Assembly (NCBI RefSeq): GCF_014397245.1
Contig: NZ_JACLHY010000009.1
Location: 62,001 to 126,000, forward strand
Direction: 5' to 3'
DNA: 64,000 nucleotides
Origin: Arenibacter arenosicollis
GTDB taxonomy: Bacteria; Bacteroidota; Bacteroidia; Flavobacteriales; Flavobacteriaceae
Under the pieces are notes generated by a model. That model was not told where the DNA came from. It searched no databases and was given only the letters and a program-made list of their open reading frames with translations. A program made the translations under genes and the position numbers. Within the stretch, counting starts at the first letter, position 1; every line of letters starts with the position of its first letter. Shown one piece after another: positions 7,257-16,339 of this stretch.

Positions 7257-10103
7257 TTAAAACCATTTTCTAGTAAATAGTCCGGTTAAGGTCCGAGGAC
7301 TAAAGGTTATAACAAATCTAATTTTTTGATCATATTGAGGTTGTGATATCTCCCAACCATTGTTGGAGTACAAAGGAAGATAAAGTTCAAAATAATCCGT
7401 TAACAGATTTAGTCGTATCCCAGAGTCGTAAACCACTCTTTCTTTCGTTCCTTTATTTTTAACCACACCTAAATCCCCGTATAGTTCTATCCAACGCCAA
7501 ATATTTACACTGGTATTAACGGTTGCCATCCAATCATTGGCAAAAGGGTTTTCCAATTTGGATTTAAAACCACCTTCAGCAACAATAATTTGCTGACTGT
7601 AGATTCCGGATCCTTCCGATCTACCTAAGTAATCATAATCAAAAAGGTAATCCGTAGGTCGGTCAAGGGCAAAACTAAAAAAATCCGTGTTCCCCGCGGT
7701 TTCATTTCTTATAAACTTACCAGCGAAAAAACGTAAGTTAAATTGCCTATTGTTTTCAAAAAGTTTACGGTATTCCAATTCGTAGGCAAGCTTGGTAAAT
7801 TTATTGGAATACTGTGCATCCACAGACCAGGATAGGTAATTAATTATGTTGTTCGTGGTGTTGTAATATTTTGCGTTGAGAACATTATAGTCCGGATCTG
7901 TTTCCAGGCCCAAAGTTTGTAGATTTGGATCAATGTCCCTAAAGACACTTATGGATCTAAGAATTAATGCTTCTCTTTTATTCAGTAAAAGGTTACTGGG
8001 TTTCCAACCAAAACCTATAGACGGACTTAAGGTGCTGTAACGCGAATTTTCCTGAAAATGGGAGGTAGATCCCCTAAGTGAATAATTGGTAACATATAAA
8101 CCACTAGTTCCGTGATAATGCCGAAAATTAAATTTACCATATCCAACGAATGTCTTTTCGTTAGGTGCATATGTGGGCGCTATATCAAAAACAAAAGGCC
8201 TTTCCAATAAGGTTTTGTTGTGCAACCTCATACCTGGTGAGAGTCCATCGTATTTGTTGAACCCCAACACCGGAACATAAAAAACTTGGTTGTAATACGG
8301 ATCTTCGGCATCCTTAAAAAATTGAAATTTCAATTTTTTGTTACTGGAAAAGAAACCGTTCAGTGATTTCCAATTATCCCGCTGGTTGAATTCTGGTATG
8401 GTCTGATCATAATTCAACACCAAACGGTCCTCACCGCTCTTTGGAATGGTGAAAGTCTGTTCTTCGGCAATATTTCTGAACCAATAACTAGAAACAACTG
8501 TGTCATTTTTTATCCCGAATAGGGAAATAGGGACATTAGTGCCTTCTTTATTTTTTAAAGTAACAACTAACGAATCCTCCAGTTTTTGTACTTTTTTTAT
8601 TTTGAAATCAATTTTACTGGTAGTAGACACATATTCATCAAAAAACCAATTAATATCCTTATCGGAGTTTTCCACGACAATAAATTTAAAATCTGCCGCA
8701 GTAGATGGTTTTAATCTGTAGTTTATGTAGAACTCCTTCACACTACGATCTACATGTTCTTTACCTGTATAATCCGCCAAATAGGCCAGACCCAATCCGG
8801 CCTTGTACCTGTTAGCAATTTTTTGATTGAACTTTATTAGCGAATCGTTGGGTGTGGTCAAGGATTGATCAACATTTCTTCTAGCCGATAGCATATGAAG
8901 CAAAGGATACTGTTCGTTAAAATTCATTTTGGCCAAATGAAAACTACGTATACCCCAAATGCTGGATAATTTGCCCAACAATTTTTGATCTGGATAGTAT
9001 TCTTCAACAAAACCAATCATTAGATAGTTCAAAATGGCATCGGTAACCCATTTTTCATTTCTTGTATCAAGAAACATGGTTTCCTTAATAAAACTATTGA
9101 GAGCGGTTTTTAGAAATTTCATTTCAAATTGAAACTGCTCCTCATAAGGTCGTATAAACCTAGGAAGTTGATTTATGCCATATAAGGGGTCCTTATTATA
9201 GTCCAACTCACTTACCAATAAATGCTTATGTGGAAAGTCGCCCAAGTTTTCGTAGATATACTTAGATACTCTGTTAATTGAAATCCCTGAAGAAATTTCA
9301 TCGTATCTAGGAGACCTTAGGTCGGTCAAAATTGTAAGTTCGGGAGTTACATGTTTTACAAAATTTTTGGTTGGACTTATTATTATTTCACCACTTTTTT
9401 GTTGCGTTCCCTGAAAATAAATATGTTGAAGATTGCCTGCAATGTTTTTACTTAATTCATGAAAATTTGAAACTGCATTTAAATTTTCCGGAATAACGAG
9501 TTCTATGGACGTGTTGGCCATATCCGTATAAAGATCTTCCAAATTCTTGTTGGAGTACAAATGCCAACTCCCATCATATACTGCCGGTGTAAGATACCAG
9601 TCCTTAAGATAATAGCCACCTCTATTATTATATCCGTAGGTAGTAAATTTGTCGGAAGGTAATTTTACTTTATAAGTAATAAATATTTTTGTCGATGCAT
9701 GGGGTAGCAGGGGACGGTTAAGGATAATTTTAATAATATCCTTACCAGGAGCATACCCCCAATCCAATCCTCGATAGTCGTCATCAACGGTACTTACTAT
9801 TTTAGTATTACCCCTCTCTTCATCTTTTGCAAGATGAAGGCCTTTTTTAAATTCTTCAGCAAATCTTTTGGCCAATGCCGTATTTTTATTGGCATAGGCA
9901 TTTGCCCAATCATTAAGATAAATAAGATTTAAGGTATCCTGGGATTTATTTACATACTCAATTTCTTGTTGAATAGTAAATTCATTAATTTCCTTATTTA
10001 ATGTTGCTATAACTTTATTGGTATGTTGTGCTATACAAAGACCATTGATAAACAAAATTATCAAGAAAAAAATAGGTTTCGTAATATATACCAACTGCTT
10101 CAA
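7257..10103 (-). CDS. M1-peptidase-like protein lacking the zinc site, with C-terminal outer-membrane barrel
   Basis: A 948-residue secreted protein with a signal peptide (about 1-25). Residues about 30-200 resemble the beta-sandwich of M1 aminopeptidases. The region where M1 enzymes carry HExxH and WLxE reads FEMKF (326-330) and WVTDAI (352-357), so zinc ligands are absent and the peptidase is probably inactive. From about 570 onward the protein is rich in alternating aromatic/polar strands and ends in the outer-membrane signature RKWF with terminal Phe, suggesting a beta-barrel. It probably sits in the outer membrane with a periplasmic binding domain. Its role is unknown. It lies just 10 bases downstream of the LOG gene on the same strand. 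Confidence 0.7.
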   Translation of the reverse strand: MKQLVYITKPIFFLIILFINGLCIAQHTNKVIATLNKEINEFTIQQEIEYVNKSQDTLNLIYLNDWANAYANKNTALAKRFAEEFKKGLHLAKDEERGNTKIVSTVDDDYRGLDWGYAPGKDIIKIILNRPLLPHASTKIFITYKVKLPSDKFTTYGYNNRGGYYLKDWYLTPAVYDGSWHLYSNKNLEDLYTDMANTSIELVIPENLNAVSNFHELSKNIAGNLQHIYFQGTQQKSGEIIISPTKNFVKHVTPELTILTDLRSPRYDEISSGISINRVSKYIYENLGDFPHKHLLVSELDYNKDPLYGINQLPRFIRPYEEQFQFEMKFLKTALNSFIKETMFLDTRNEKWVTDAILNYLMIGFVEEYYPDQKLLGKLSSIWGIRSFHLAKMNFNEQYPLLHMLSARRNVDQSLTTPNDSLIKFNQKIANRYKAGLGLAYLADYTGKEHVDRSVKEFYINYRLKPSTAADFKFIVVENSDKDINWFFDEYVSTTSKIDFKIKKVQKLEDSLVVTLKNKEGTNVPISLFGIKNDTVVSSYWFRNIAEEQTFTIPKSGEDRLVLNYDQTIPEFNQRDNWKSLNGFFSSNKKLKFQFFKDAEDPYYNQVFYVPVLGFNKYDGLSPGMRLHNKTLLERPFVFDIAPTYAPNEKTFVGYGKFNFRHYHGTSGLYVTNYSLRGSTSHFQENSRYSTLSPSIGFGWKPSNLLLNKREALILRSISVFRDIDPNLQTLGLETDPDYNVLNAKYYNTTNNIINYLSWSVDAQYSNKFTKLAYELEYRKLFENNRQFNLRFFAGKFIRNETAGNTDFFSFALDRPTDYLFDYDYLGRSEGSGIYSQQIIVAEGGFKSKLENPFANDWMATVNTSVNIWRWIELYGDLGVVKNKGTKERVVYDSGIRLNLLTDYFELYLPLYSNNGWEISQPQYDQKIRFVITFSPRTLTGLFTRKWF

Positions 10104-10113
10104 ATCTTTAAAT

Positions 10114-10800
10114 TTAAAAATTTGGACTTAATATATTGCCTTTGTAAAAGGCATCGATTATGTCTACAACTTCTTGTTCCGTGTCAACAATCTGGATCAA
10201 ATCCAAATCTTTTGGACTGATGTTTCCGACTGTGAGCATTGAATTTTTCACCCAATCCATCAATCCACCCCAAAACTCGGTACCTACCAAAATGATAGGG
10301 AACTGTTCTATTTTGTTTGTCTGTATAAGGGTTATGGCTTCAAAAAGTTCATCCAACGTGCCAAAACCGCCCGGCATTACCACAAAACCTTGGGAATATT
10401 TTACGAACATAACTTTGCGCACAAAGAAATAATCAAAATCCAAACTTTTATCACCGTCTATATAAGGATTGTCATGTTGCTCAAAGGGAAGATCAATATT
10501 CAATCCAACAGAGGTGCCACCTGCTAAATGTGCCCCTCGATTACCGGCTTCCATAATTCCAGGGCCACCACCGGTAATAATTCCATAACCGGCCTCGGAA
10601 ATGCTTTTGGCAACGCTTACCGCCAATTCATAGAATTTGTCTCCTGGTTTTGTACGTGCCGACCCAAAGATGGAAACACATGGGCCAATAGCGCTCATTT
10701 TTTCAAATCCATTCACAAATTCGCCCATAATCTTAAATAGGGCCCAGGAATCATTGGTTTTTATCTCATTCCATCCTTTATGATGTTGTTCTTTTCTCAT
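10114..10800 (-). CDS. LOG-family (TIGR00730) Rossmann-fold protein
   Basis: The 228-residue protein has the family fingerprints GGGPGIMEAGNRGA and VMPGGFGTLDELFEA, the latter being the PGGxGTxxE motif. Characterised LOG proteins are cytokinin-riboside 5'-monophosphate phosphoribohydrolases; many bacterial ones act on AMP or related nucleotides. Length is typical. It probably forms an operon with the downstream M1-like/barrel gene, the gap being about 10 bases. Its physiological substrate is not deducible here. Confidence 0.88.
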   Translation of the reverse strand: MRKEQHHKGWNEIKTNDSWALFKIMGEFVNGFEKMSAIGPCVSIFGSARTKPGDKFYELAVSVAKSISEAGYGIITGGGPGIMEAGNRGAHLAGGTSVGLNIDLPFEQHDNPYIDGDKSLDFDYFFVRKVMFVKYSQGFVVMPGGFGTLDELFEAITLIQTNKIEQFPIILVGTEFWGGLMDWVKNSMLTVGNISPKDLDLIQIVDTEQEVVDIIDAFYKGNILSPNF

Positions 10801-10896
10801 GTTATAATTTTACCCATAATCAATTTTAGACTATTACCTACATTGCATATAAAATGCTATTTTGAAGAAAATAGTATACTAAATGGACTATTAATT

Positions 10897-13737
10897 TCAC
10901 AAACCTAATTCTTTTCTTAGAAATATTGAGGTATAACTCTTTTTATCCAGGGCCACTTCTTCAGGAGTACCTTTCGCAACTACCATACCACCATTTCGCC
11001 CACCTTCGTAACCAATGTCTATAATATGGTCCATCATTTTAATAACGTCGATATTGTGTTCGATTACGAGAACCGTATTACCTTTATTTACAAGTTTATT
11101 AAGCACGATCATTAATACCCTGATATCCTCAAAATGCAGGCCAGTAGTTGGTTCGTCCAAAATATAAAAGGTATTTCCGGTGTCTCTTTTAGATAGTTCG
11201 GTAGCCAATTTTATTCGTTGTGCCTCTCCTCCTGAAAGGGTGGTAGACTGTTGACCCAAGGAAATATATCCAAGGCCTACATCTTGTATAGTCTTTAATT
11301 TGCGATAAATTTTAGGGATATTCTCAAAGAACGCTACAGATTCATTTATAGTCATTTCCAGTACATCTGCAATGGATTTGCCCTTATATCTAATCTCTAG
11401 TGTTTCCCTATTAAAACGTTTCCCGTTGCAGGTCTCACAGTCGACATATACATCGGGCAAAAAATTCATCTCAATAACCCTTAGACCCCCACCTTGGCAG
11501 GTTTCACAACGGCCACCAGTTACATTGAAGCTAAAACGGCCGGGTTTATACCCTCTAATTGCCGCTTCCTGTGTCTTGGCAAAAAGCGACCTGATTTCGC
11601 TAAAAACACCGGTGTAGGTTGCCGGATTTGACCTTGGTGTTCTTCCAATAGGAGATTGATTAATGTCTATTACCTTGTCTATATTCTCCAGTCCCTTAAT
11701 TTTTTTGTAGGGCATTGGTTTTTTAACACCATTAAAATAAAAGGCATTTAATATAGGATATAGGGTCTCATTGATCAAGGTAGATTTTCCGCTGCCGGAA
11801 ACCCCGGTGACCCCAATCATTTTTCCCAAAGGAAAACTTACTGAGACATTCTTTAAATTATTACCGGTACAACCAGTTAATTCAAGGGTTTTCCCATTCC
11901 CTTCCCTGCGTTTTTTGGGAACCTCAATTTTCAATTTCCCTGAAATATAATCGGCAGTCAGGGTATGATGGTTTTTCAGGGCATCCGGTGTTCCTTCCGA
12001 TATAATTTCCCCTCCGTGTTTCCCCGCTTTAGGTCCAATGTCTATGACATGGTCTGCACGCTCTATCATGTCACGGTCATGTTCCACAACAATTACCGAA
12101 TTTCCGAGGTCCCTAAGCGATTCCAAGGATTTTATTAAACGTTCATTATCCCGTTGGTGCAAACCTATACTAGGTTCATCCAGGATATATAGAACACCTA
12201 CCAGTTGGGATCCAATTTGTGTGGCCAACCTTATGCGCTGTGCTTCTCCTCCCGAAAGGGATTTACTATTTCTATTTAAGGACAGATAATCCAAGCCTAC
12301 ATCCAATAAAAATTGAATCCTTGTTTTTATCTCCTTTATAATTTCCTCGGCAATTTTTAATTGGTTGCCTTCCAATTTTTTTTCCAGACCGCTAAAGAAA
12401 TCGGCCAAATCCGTAATATCCAGATTAGAGAGGTCGGCAATATTTTTATTGGCGATCTTAAAGTATAGGGACTCTTGTTTTAATCTGGTTCCATCGCAGG
12501 TTGGACATTCAATTTTGTCCATATATTCCTTTGCCCATCGTTTGATTGAAGTAGAATTGGCCTCGTGGAATTGACTCTTTATAAAGTTGGATATTCCTTC
12601 GTAATCTATTTTATACAGACGTTTTACCCCTAAGGTTTTGGAGTCAACCTCAAAACTTTCCTTACCGCCGTATAATAAAATCTGAATAGCTTCATCAGGA
12701 ATTTGGGAAACAGGGGAAGTAATTTCAAAATTATACCGTTGGGCTATAGTTTCAATCTGTTTAAAGGCCCAAGAATTTTTATATTCTCCCAAGGGGGCAA
12801 TGCCTCCTCCCTTGATAGATAACTTTTTGTTCGGAAAAATTTTATTCTCATTAACCTCATAGACATGCCCCAGCCCGTTACAATCCGGACACATGCCTTT
12901 GGGTGAATTAAAGGAAAAAGTATTGGGTTCCGGGGAAGGATATGAAATTCCGGTTGTGGGACACATCAAATCCCTACTAAAATAGCGGGGAACCTCGGTT
13001 CCTTCTTCCAAAATCATCAATACATTTTCGCCACTGTACATTGCCGTATTAATAGTTTCAGAAATACGTTTGTCCAATTCGGAACTCTCCTCAATTTTAA
13101 GTCGGTCTATAACAATCTCGATATCATGGGTCTTGTAACGGTCGACTTTCATACCTTTTACAATATCCTTTATTTCCCCATCTATCCTTACCTTAACAAA
13201 TCCTTGTTTGGCAATCTGCTCAAAAAGTTCCCTGTAGTGTCCTTTTCTGGATTTGATAATCGGCGCCAGTACATTGATCTTTTTACCTTTGTAAGAGGAT
13301 ATGATCAATTCCTTTATTTGAGCATCATCATAACTAACCATCTTTTCCCCAGTATTGTAACTGTAGGCATCACTTGCCCTTGCAAATAAAAGTCTAAGGA
13401 AATCGTAAATTTCGGTAATAGTTCCAACTGTTGACCGGGGCGATTTTGAAGTGGTTTTTTGCTCAATGGCAATTACTGGCGATAGTCCGTCAATTTTGTC
13501 AACATCGGGTCGCTCCAATCCACCCAAAAACTGTCGGGCATATGCCGAGAAAGTTTCAATATATCTCCTTTGCCCTTCTGCATAAATAGTATCAAAGGCC
13601 AGGGATGATTTTCCGCTTCCAGACAATCCGGTAATAACAACCAGCTTTTCGCGTGGTATGGTAACATCTATATTTTTTAGGTTGTGCACACGAGCGCCTC
13701 TAACCTCTATATTCTCTTCGTACTTAATCATTTTCAT
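10897..13737 (-). CDS. uvrA: Excinuclease ABC subunit A
   Basis: UvrA, the DNA damage-recognition ATPase of nucleotide excision repair. Two ABC modules are present: Walker [11 protein letters not shown] and [10 protein letters not shown], and signatures [12 protein letters not shown] and [12 protein letters not shown]. Zinc-finger CxxC pairs are visible ([20 protein letters not shown] with CETCNG). The length, about 946 residues, is normal. The start is taken at the ATG at 13737; ATG at 13731 ([12 protein letters not shown]) is equally likely, and an upstream TTG is less so. No LexA-type box is evident in the short upstream region. Confidence 0.95.
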   Translation of the reverse strand: MKMIKYEENIEVRGARVHNLKNIDVTIPREKLVVITGLSGSGKSSLAFDTIYAEGQRRYIETFSAYARQFLGGLERPDVDKIDGLSPVIAIEQKTTSKSPRSTVGTITEIYDFLRLLFARASDAYSYNTGEKMVSYDDAQIKELIISSYKGKKINVLAPIIKSRKGHYRELFEQIAKQGFVKVRIDGEIKDIVKGMKVDRYKTHDIEIVIDRLKIEESSELDKRISETINTAMYSGENVLMILEEGTEVPRYFSRDLMCPTTGISYPSPEPNTFSFNSPKGMCPDCNGLGHVYEVNENKIFPNKKLSIKGGGIAPLGEYKNSWAFKQIETIAQRYNFEITSPVSQIPDEAIQILLYGGKESFEVDSKTLGVKRLYKIDYEGISNFIKSQFHEANSTSIKRWAKEYMDKIECPTCDGTRLKQESLYFKIANKNIADLSNLDITDLADFFSGLEKKLEGNQLKIAEEIIKEIKTRIQFLLDVGLDYLSLNRNSKSLSGGEAQRIRLATQIGSQLVGVLYILDEPSIGLHQRDNERLIKSLESLRDLGNSVIVVEHDRDMIERADHVIDIGPKAGKHGGEIISEGTPDALKNHHTLTADYISGKLKIEVPKKRREGNGKTLELTGCTGNNLKNVSVSFPLGKMIGVTGVSGSGKSTLINETLYPILNAFYFNGVKKPMPYKKIKGLENIDKVIDINQSPIGRTPRSNPATYTGVFSEIRSLFAKTQEAAIRGYKPGRFSFNVTGGRCETCQGGGLRVIEMNFLPDVYVDCETCNGKRFNRETLEIRYKGKSIADVLEMTINESVAFFENIPKIYRKLKTIQDVGLGYISLGQQSTTLSGGEAQRIKLATELSKRDTGNTFYILDEPTTGLHFEDIRVLMIVLNKLVNKGNTVLVIEHNIDVIKMMDHIIDIGYEGGRNGGMVVAKGTPEEVALDKKSYTSIFLRKELGL

Positions 13738-13853
13738 TAGCAATGTGCGAAGTTACGACTTTGAAGCCTAAAAATGAAGTTGGTGCTATTTAGTTTTTTG
13801 TAGATTAAAACCTTAGCTATAAATTAGCGTTTTTAACTTTAAATTATTTTTAA

Positions 13854-14381
13854 ATGCAACTTTTAGGAATAGGTTCACGAATCGACCACAGCGAATTTGG
13901 AAAAGGAGTGGTTACCAATGTTACCTCCAAACATTATTGAGTTACTTTTATGGATAATGGACTGGAAACTATTGATTTGGGTTCTGATTTTGAGGTCATA
14001 GAGGCAGTTGAGGATGAAGTGGATACCATAAGTTTTTCCGAGGTAGAACAATCGCTGATCTCAATATTAAAAAGATGGAGTGATGCCAGTGCCATAACCC
14101 CAATTGCGGATAAGTGGAAGGGTGGGAGTTTGGTTCTAAAACCTGGGGATACCAATTTGACGGACAAAGAAATTCCAATGGATACTTTTTTTCACAAAAT
14201 TGTTATGGTCAGAGATCGAATAAGAGTGATGGAACAGAAAATAAACAGTAGTAATAATTTGGACGATCAGGAAAAGGTAGATTTACAACAATACATTACT
14301 CGTATTTATGGAAGCTTAACCACATTCAATGTGCTTTTTAAAAGTCAGAGCGATAATTTTGTGGGCGAAAAAACCAAGTAA
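13854..14381 (+). pseudogene. Conserved flavobacterial hypothetical gene interrupted by in-frame TGA
   Basis: An ATG at 13854 opens 28 codons (MQLLGIGSRIDHSEFGKGVV onward, ending SKHY), then TGA at 13938-13940, after which the same frame stays open to 14381 (VTFMDNGLETIDL onward). The N-terminal piece looks like a KOW-like or beta-barrel motif that runs naturally into VTFMDNG, and a Trp (TGG) is the expected residue at the stop, so one G-to-A change explains the break. The remainder is an acidic segment and a helical region (PMDTFFHKIVMVRDRIRVME, QQYITRIYGSLTTFNVLF). Translation could restart at ATG 13950, giving 143 residues without the N-terminal motif. Function unknown. Confidence 0.75.
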
Positions 14382-14503
14382 ACCAGCTTGGGAATAGGTT
14401 CTTAAATTTAATTAAGCCCATTTCCTATACAAAAGATTAAATTTTAAAATACGGAAAACAGATTTATAATTTCAATTAGCAGAAAACCTAGTCAGATAAA
14501 TAT

Positions 14504-15217
14504 TTATACTGCAGCCCTTTCATTTATATACCCCATCTGCGGTTTATTGGTATATTGTGAATGTAATTTATTGTTTATAAGATATTTTAAGGTAGTCTGG
14601 GATATTACTTCTTTGTTATGATATGCCGATAGCTCCAAGGAGATAATTTCAACAGTGTACAGGTTATAGTATATGGCATATTTTCTTTTTCGGTCATAAA
14701 TGATAAATTCTTGACCCTTGAATTTGGTGCGAAAGTGTTTTGAAATTAAAGGCAGTACATCAAAACCGGGAGATACATCGGAAAAAAGGATTTGGTCTTT
14801 TGATATTGTAAAATTTGCAATGGCCTCAATTCTATGTTTTTCCCTCGCCACCATTCTTGATTGTTGTTGAATTTTTAATATAATTTCCGCAATATCGTCT
14901 ATGCGTTCCTCATCAGGATTGGCATACATGGAACGTATATATTGGTATAGAAGTAGTTCAACACCCTTGGATTCACTTAAAAAGGCGAAGTATATTGACT
15001 TTATAGCTGCATTGCTTTTGTTTTGTATACTATTCCAAACACGCCTTGCCTTATCCATTTGAGTGAAAACGGTTATAGCCTCGGAAAACAAACCTTTTTG
15101 GTTTTCTGTGTTCCTTTGAATATTGGTTACTTCAATTTTCTCCTCAAAAACTTTGAAAACTGTGGTTAAGAACCCGTTGAAGCTACCATCGTAAATTAAA
15201 ATTTTAGGATTTTCCAT
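14504..15217 (-). CDS. DUF4130 / TIGR03915-type putative DNA-repair protein
   Basis: The 237-residue protein matches my memory of TIGR03915, starting ILIYDGSFNGFLTTVF with a later PDEERIDDIAEIILKI and RTKFKGQEFIIYDRKRKYAIYY. In many genomes this family is paired with a SplB-like radical SAM protein (TIGR03916) and is thought to take part in DNA repair; it is often fused to or near uracil-DNA glycosylases. That partner is not next to it here. The gene follows a 59-codon ORF by two bases on the same strand, and both would be read from the regulated divergent promoter facing the S24 repressor. Confidence 0.75.
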   Translation of the reverse strand: MENPKILIYDGSFNGFLTTVFKVFEEKIEVTNIQRNTENQKGLFSEAITVFTQMDKARRVWNSIQNKSNAAIKSIYFAFLSESKGVELLLYQYIRSMYANPDEERIDDIAEIILKIQQQSRMVAREKHRIEAIANFTISKDQILFSDVSPGFDVLPLISKHFRTKFKGQEFIIYDRKRKYAIYYNLYTVEIISLELSAYHNKEVISQTTLKYLINNKLHSQYTNKPQMGYINERAAV

Positions 15218-15219
15218 AA

Positions 15220-15399
15220 TTAATCGAATAAACTGAGTTGCACACTAAATTCCTTTGTTAATCGTCTTCTTTCCTTTTTTACGGAATGACTTCTGATAGC
15301 GTTATGAACCTTATAGGATGGATTGTTGGAATAGTGATTATCCTCCATCCCGGAATGGGCCAGTATGTTTAATTTTTGATGTATGTCTTCCAGAGTCAT
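15220..15399 (-). CDS. Small ORF (59 aa) ending in beta-clamp-binding motif QLSLF
   Basis: An ATG at 15399 opens 59 codons ending in TAA at 15220, two bases before the TIGR03915-type gene. The peptide starts MTLEDIHQKLNILAHSG, has a basic middle (KKERRRLTKEF), and ends VQLSLFD. QLSLF is the canonical QL(S/D)LF pentapeptide by which polymerases and repair proteins bind the DnaN sliding clamp. It sits directly behind the operator-bearing promoter shared with the S24 repressor. It may be a small clamp-binding repair factor; alternatively it is a relic of a larger gene (the radical SAM partner is the obvious candidate), since its N-terminus resembles that family's first residues. No homologue check was possible. 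Confidence 0.6.
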   Translation of the reverse strand: MTLEDIHQKLNILAHSGMEDNHYSNNPSYKVHNAIRSHSVKKERRRLTKEFSVQLSLFD

Positions 15400-15419
15400 T
15401 TCTTTGTATTTGTAATTAT

Positions 15420-15483
15420 TCCAAATATATGGATTATTTCCTAATTATGGAAATAGTCCAATAAATATTTTGGATATATTCCA
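15420..15483. promoter_or_regulatory. Operator array in the divergent S24 / clamp-motif ORF promoter region
   Basis: Three short inverted repeats sit between the two start codons: TCCA-N6-TGGA at 15420-15433, TGGA-N5-TCCA at 15448-15460 and TGGA-N5-TCCA at 15471-15483. The third extends to TTTGGA/TCCAAA. The third overlaps the -33 element of the rightward promoter, and the first overlaps the leftward -7 box, the arrangement expected of an autorepressor controlling both directions. The S24 protein is the likely ligand; this is inference from position. Confidence 0.65.
15422..15429 (-). promoter_or_regulatory. Candidate leftward -7 box (TATATTTG) for the 59-aa ORF operon
   Basis: Read on the reverse strand this octamer is TATATTTG, an exact TAnnTTTG match, 22 bases from the ATG at 15399. 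It overlaps the first operator half-sites. No TTG at the ideal 17-23 base distance was found, so a weak or activator-dependent promoter is possible. Confidence 0.45.
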
Positions 15484-15498
15484 AATTCCGTATATTTG
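15470..15498 (+). promoter_or_regulatory. Bacteroidota-type promoter of the S24 repressor gene
   Basis: TTG at 15470-15472 and TATATTTG at 15491-15498 are separated by 18 bases, fitting the flavobacterial -33 TTG / -7 TAnnTTTG consensus. The -33 element lies inside the third TGGA-N5-TCCA operator. A further inverted repeat TTCAA-CATAT-TTGAA follows at 15519-15533 in the leader. Confidence 0.65.
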
Positions 15499-15571
15499 AG
15501 CCTATAGGAAGTTAAATGTTCAACATATTTGAATATGCCTATTGTAATTTTATCAATTTAAAACCTGGAGA

Positions 15572-16339
15572 ATGAACGAGGATATGGAAATTGTAACAAA
15601 GCGTTTTACAGATCTACGCAGGGAGTTGGGATATACCCAATCCGATTTTGCCAACCTGCTTGGCATTTCAAATACCACTGCGGATATAGAAAGAGGGCGT
15701 ACAAAATTGTCTGGAAAAGTAGTGGTGGAACTGCTTAAGCAATTTAAGATCAATCCACTTTGGTTATTTGGAGAAAGTAACCAAAAGCACCTATCGGTTA
15801 CTAATATTAGTGTTATACCAAAGGTAGTTACCGTAAATTCATCCGATAACGAAAACATGGTATTGGTGAATGCAAAAGCGGCAGCCGGTTATCCACAAAA
15901 TATACAGGATACCAGTTGGTACAGACAACTACCGGCATTTGATATTCCATTGCCAGAGTTTAGAAACGCAACTTATCGCGGTTTTCAGATTGAAGGGGAC
16001 AGTATGTTGCCCAATTTAAAGCCAGGTGAGTGGGTATTGGCCAAGGCAGTGGAAGGTCTACAGGAAATTAGTCCCAATAAGATTTACGTAGTGGTCCTAC
16101 AGGACGCAGTGTTGGTGAAAAAAATAGAAAAATCTCCAAATCCTTCCGTTATTTCATTAATTTCTTTAAATGAAAACTACCCTCCATATTCTGTAAATAC
16201 GGAGGACATACAAGAGCTTTGGCAGGTTAGTAGTAAAATAACTTTTGGTGTTGATGCCACCTCTGAGAAAGGATTACTAAGACAACTTCAAGAATCTATG
16301 GAGGAGCTGAAAAATCAATTAAAAAAGGTCAACGATTAA
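15572..16339 (+). CDS. XRE-HTH / S24 peptidase autocleaving repressor (LexA-like)
   Basis: This 255-residue regulator has an N-terminal XRE helix-turn-helix (about 9-66; LGYTQSDFANLLGISNTTADIERG). A C-terminal S24 protease domain carries the nucleophile Ser144 in EGDSM and the general base Lys183 in VLVKKIE. A self-cleavage site AAAG-YPQ (Ala105-Gly106) sits in the linker. The C-terminus is a short coiled coil. By analogy with LexA/UmuD-type proteins it would be inactivated by RecA-stimulated autocleavage, derepressing itself and the divergent 59-aa ORF/TIGR03915 pair. A GGAG site precedes the ATG. No phage genes surround it, so a chromosomal stress regulator is favoured. Confidence 0.88.
   Translation: MNEDMEIVTKRFTDLRRELGYTQSDFANLLGISNTTADIERGRTKLSGKVVVELLKQFKINPLWLFGESNQKHLSVTNISVIPKVVTVNSSDNENMVLVNAKAAAGYPQNIQDTSWYRQLPAFDIPLPEFRNATYRGFQIEGDSMLPNLKPGEWVLAKAVEGLQEISPNKIYVVVLQDAVLVKKIEKSPNPSVISLISLNENYPPYSVNTEDIQELWQVSSKITFGVDATSEKGLLRQLQESMEELKNQLKKVND

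Noticed and set aside
13938-13940. TGA as selenocysteine or reassigned Trp codon
   Set aside because: No recoding element is visible, TGA ends other genes normally (e.g. the ABC ATPase at 60723-60725), and two further breaks use different codons or a frameshift.
15572-16339. S24 repressor as a prophage CI-like protein
   Set aside because: No integrase, structural or lysis genes are nearby, and its divergent partner is repair-related.
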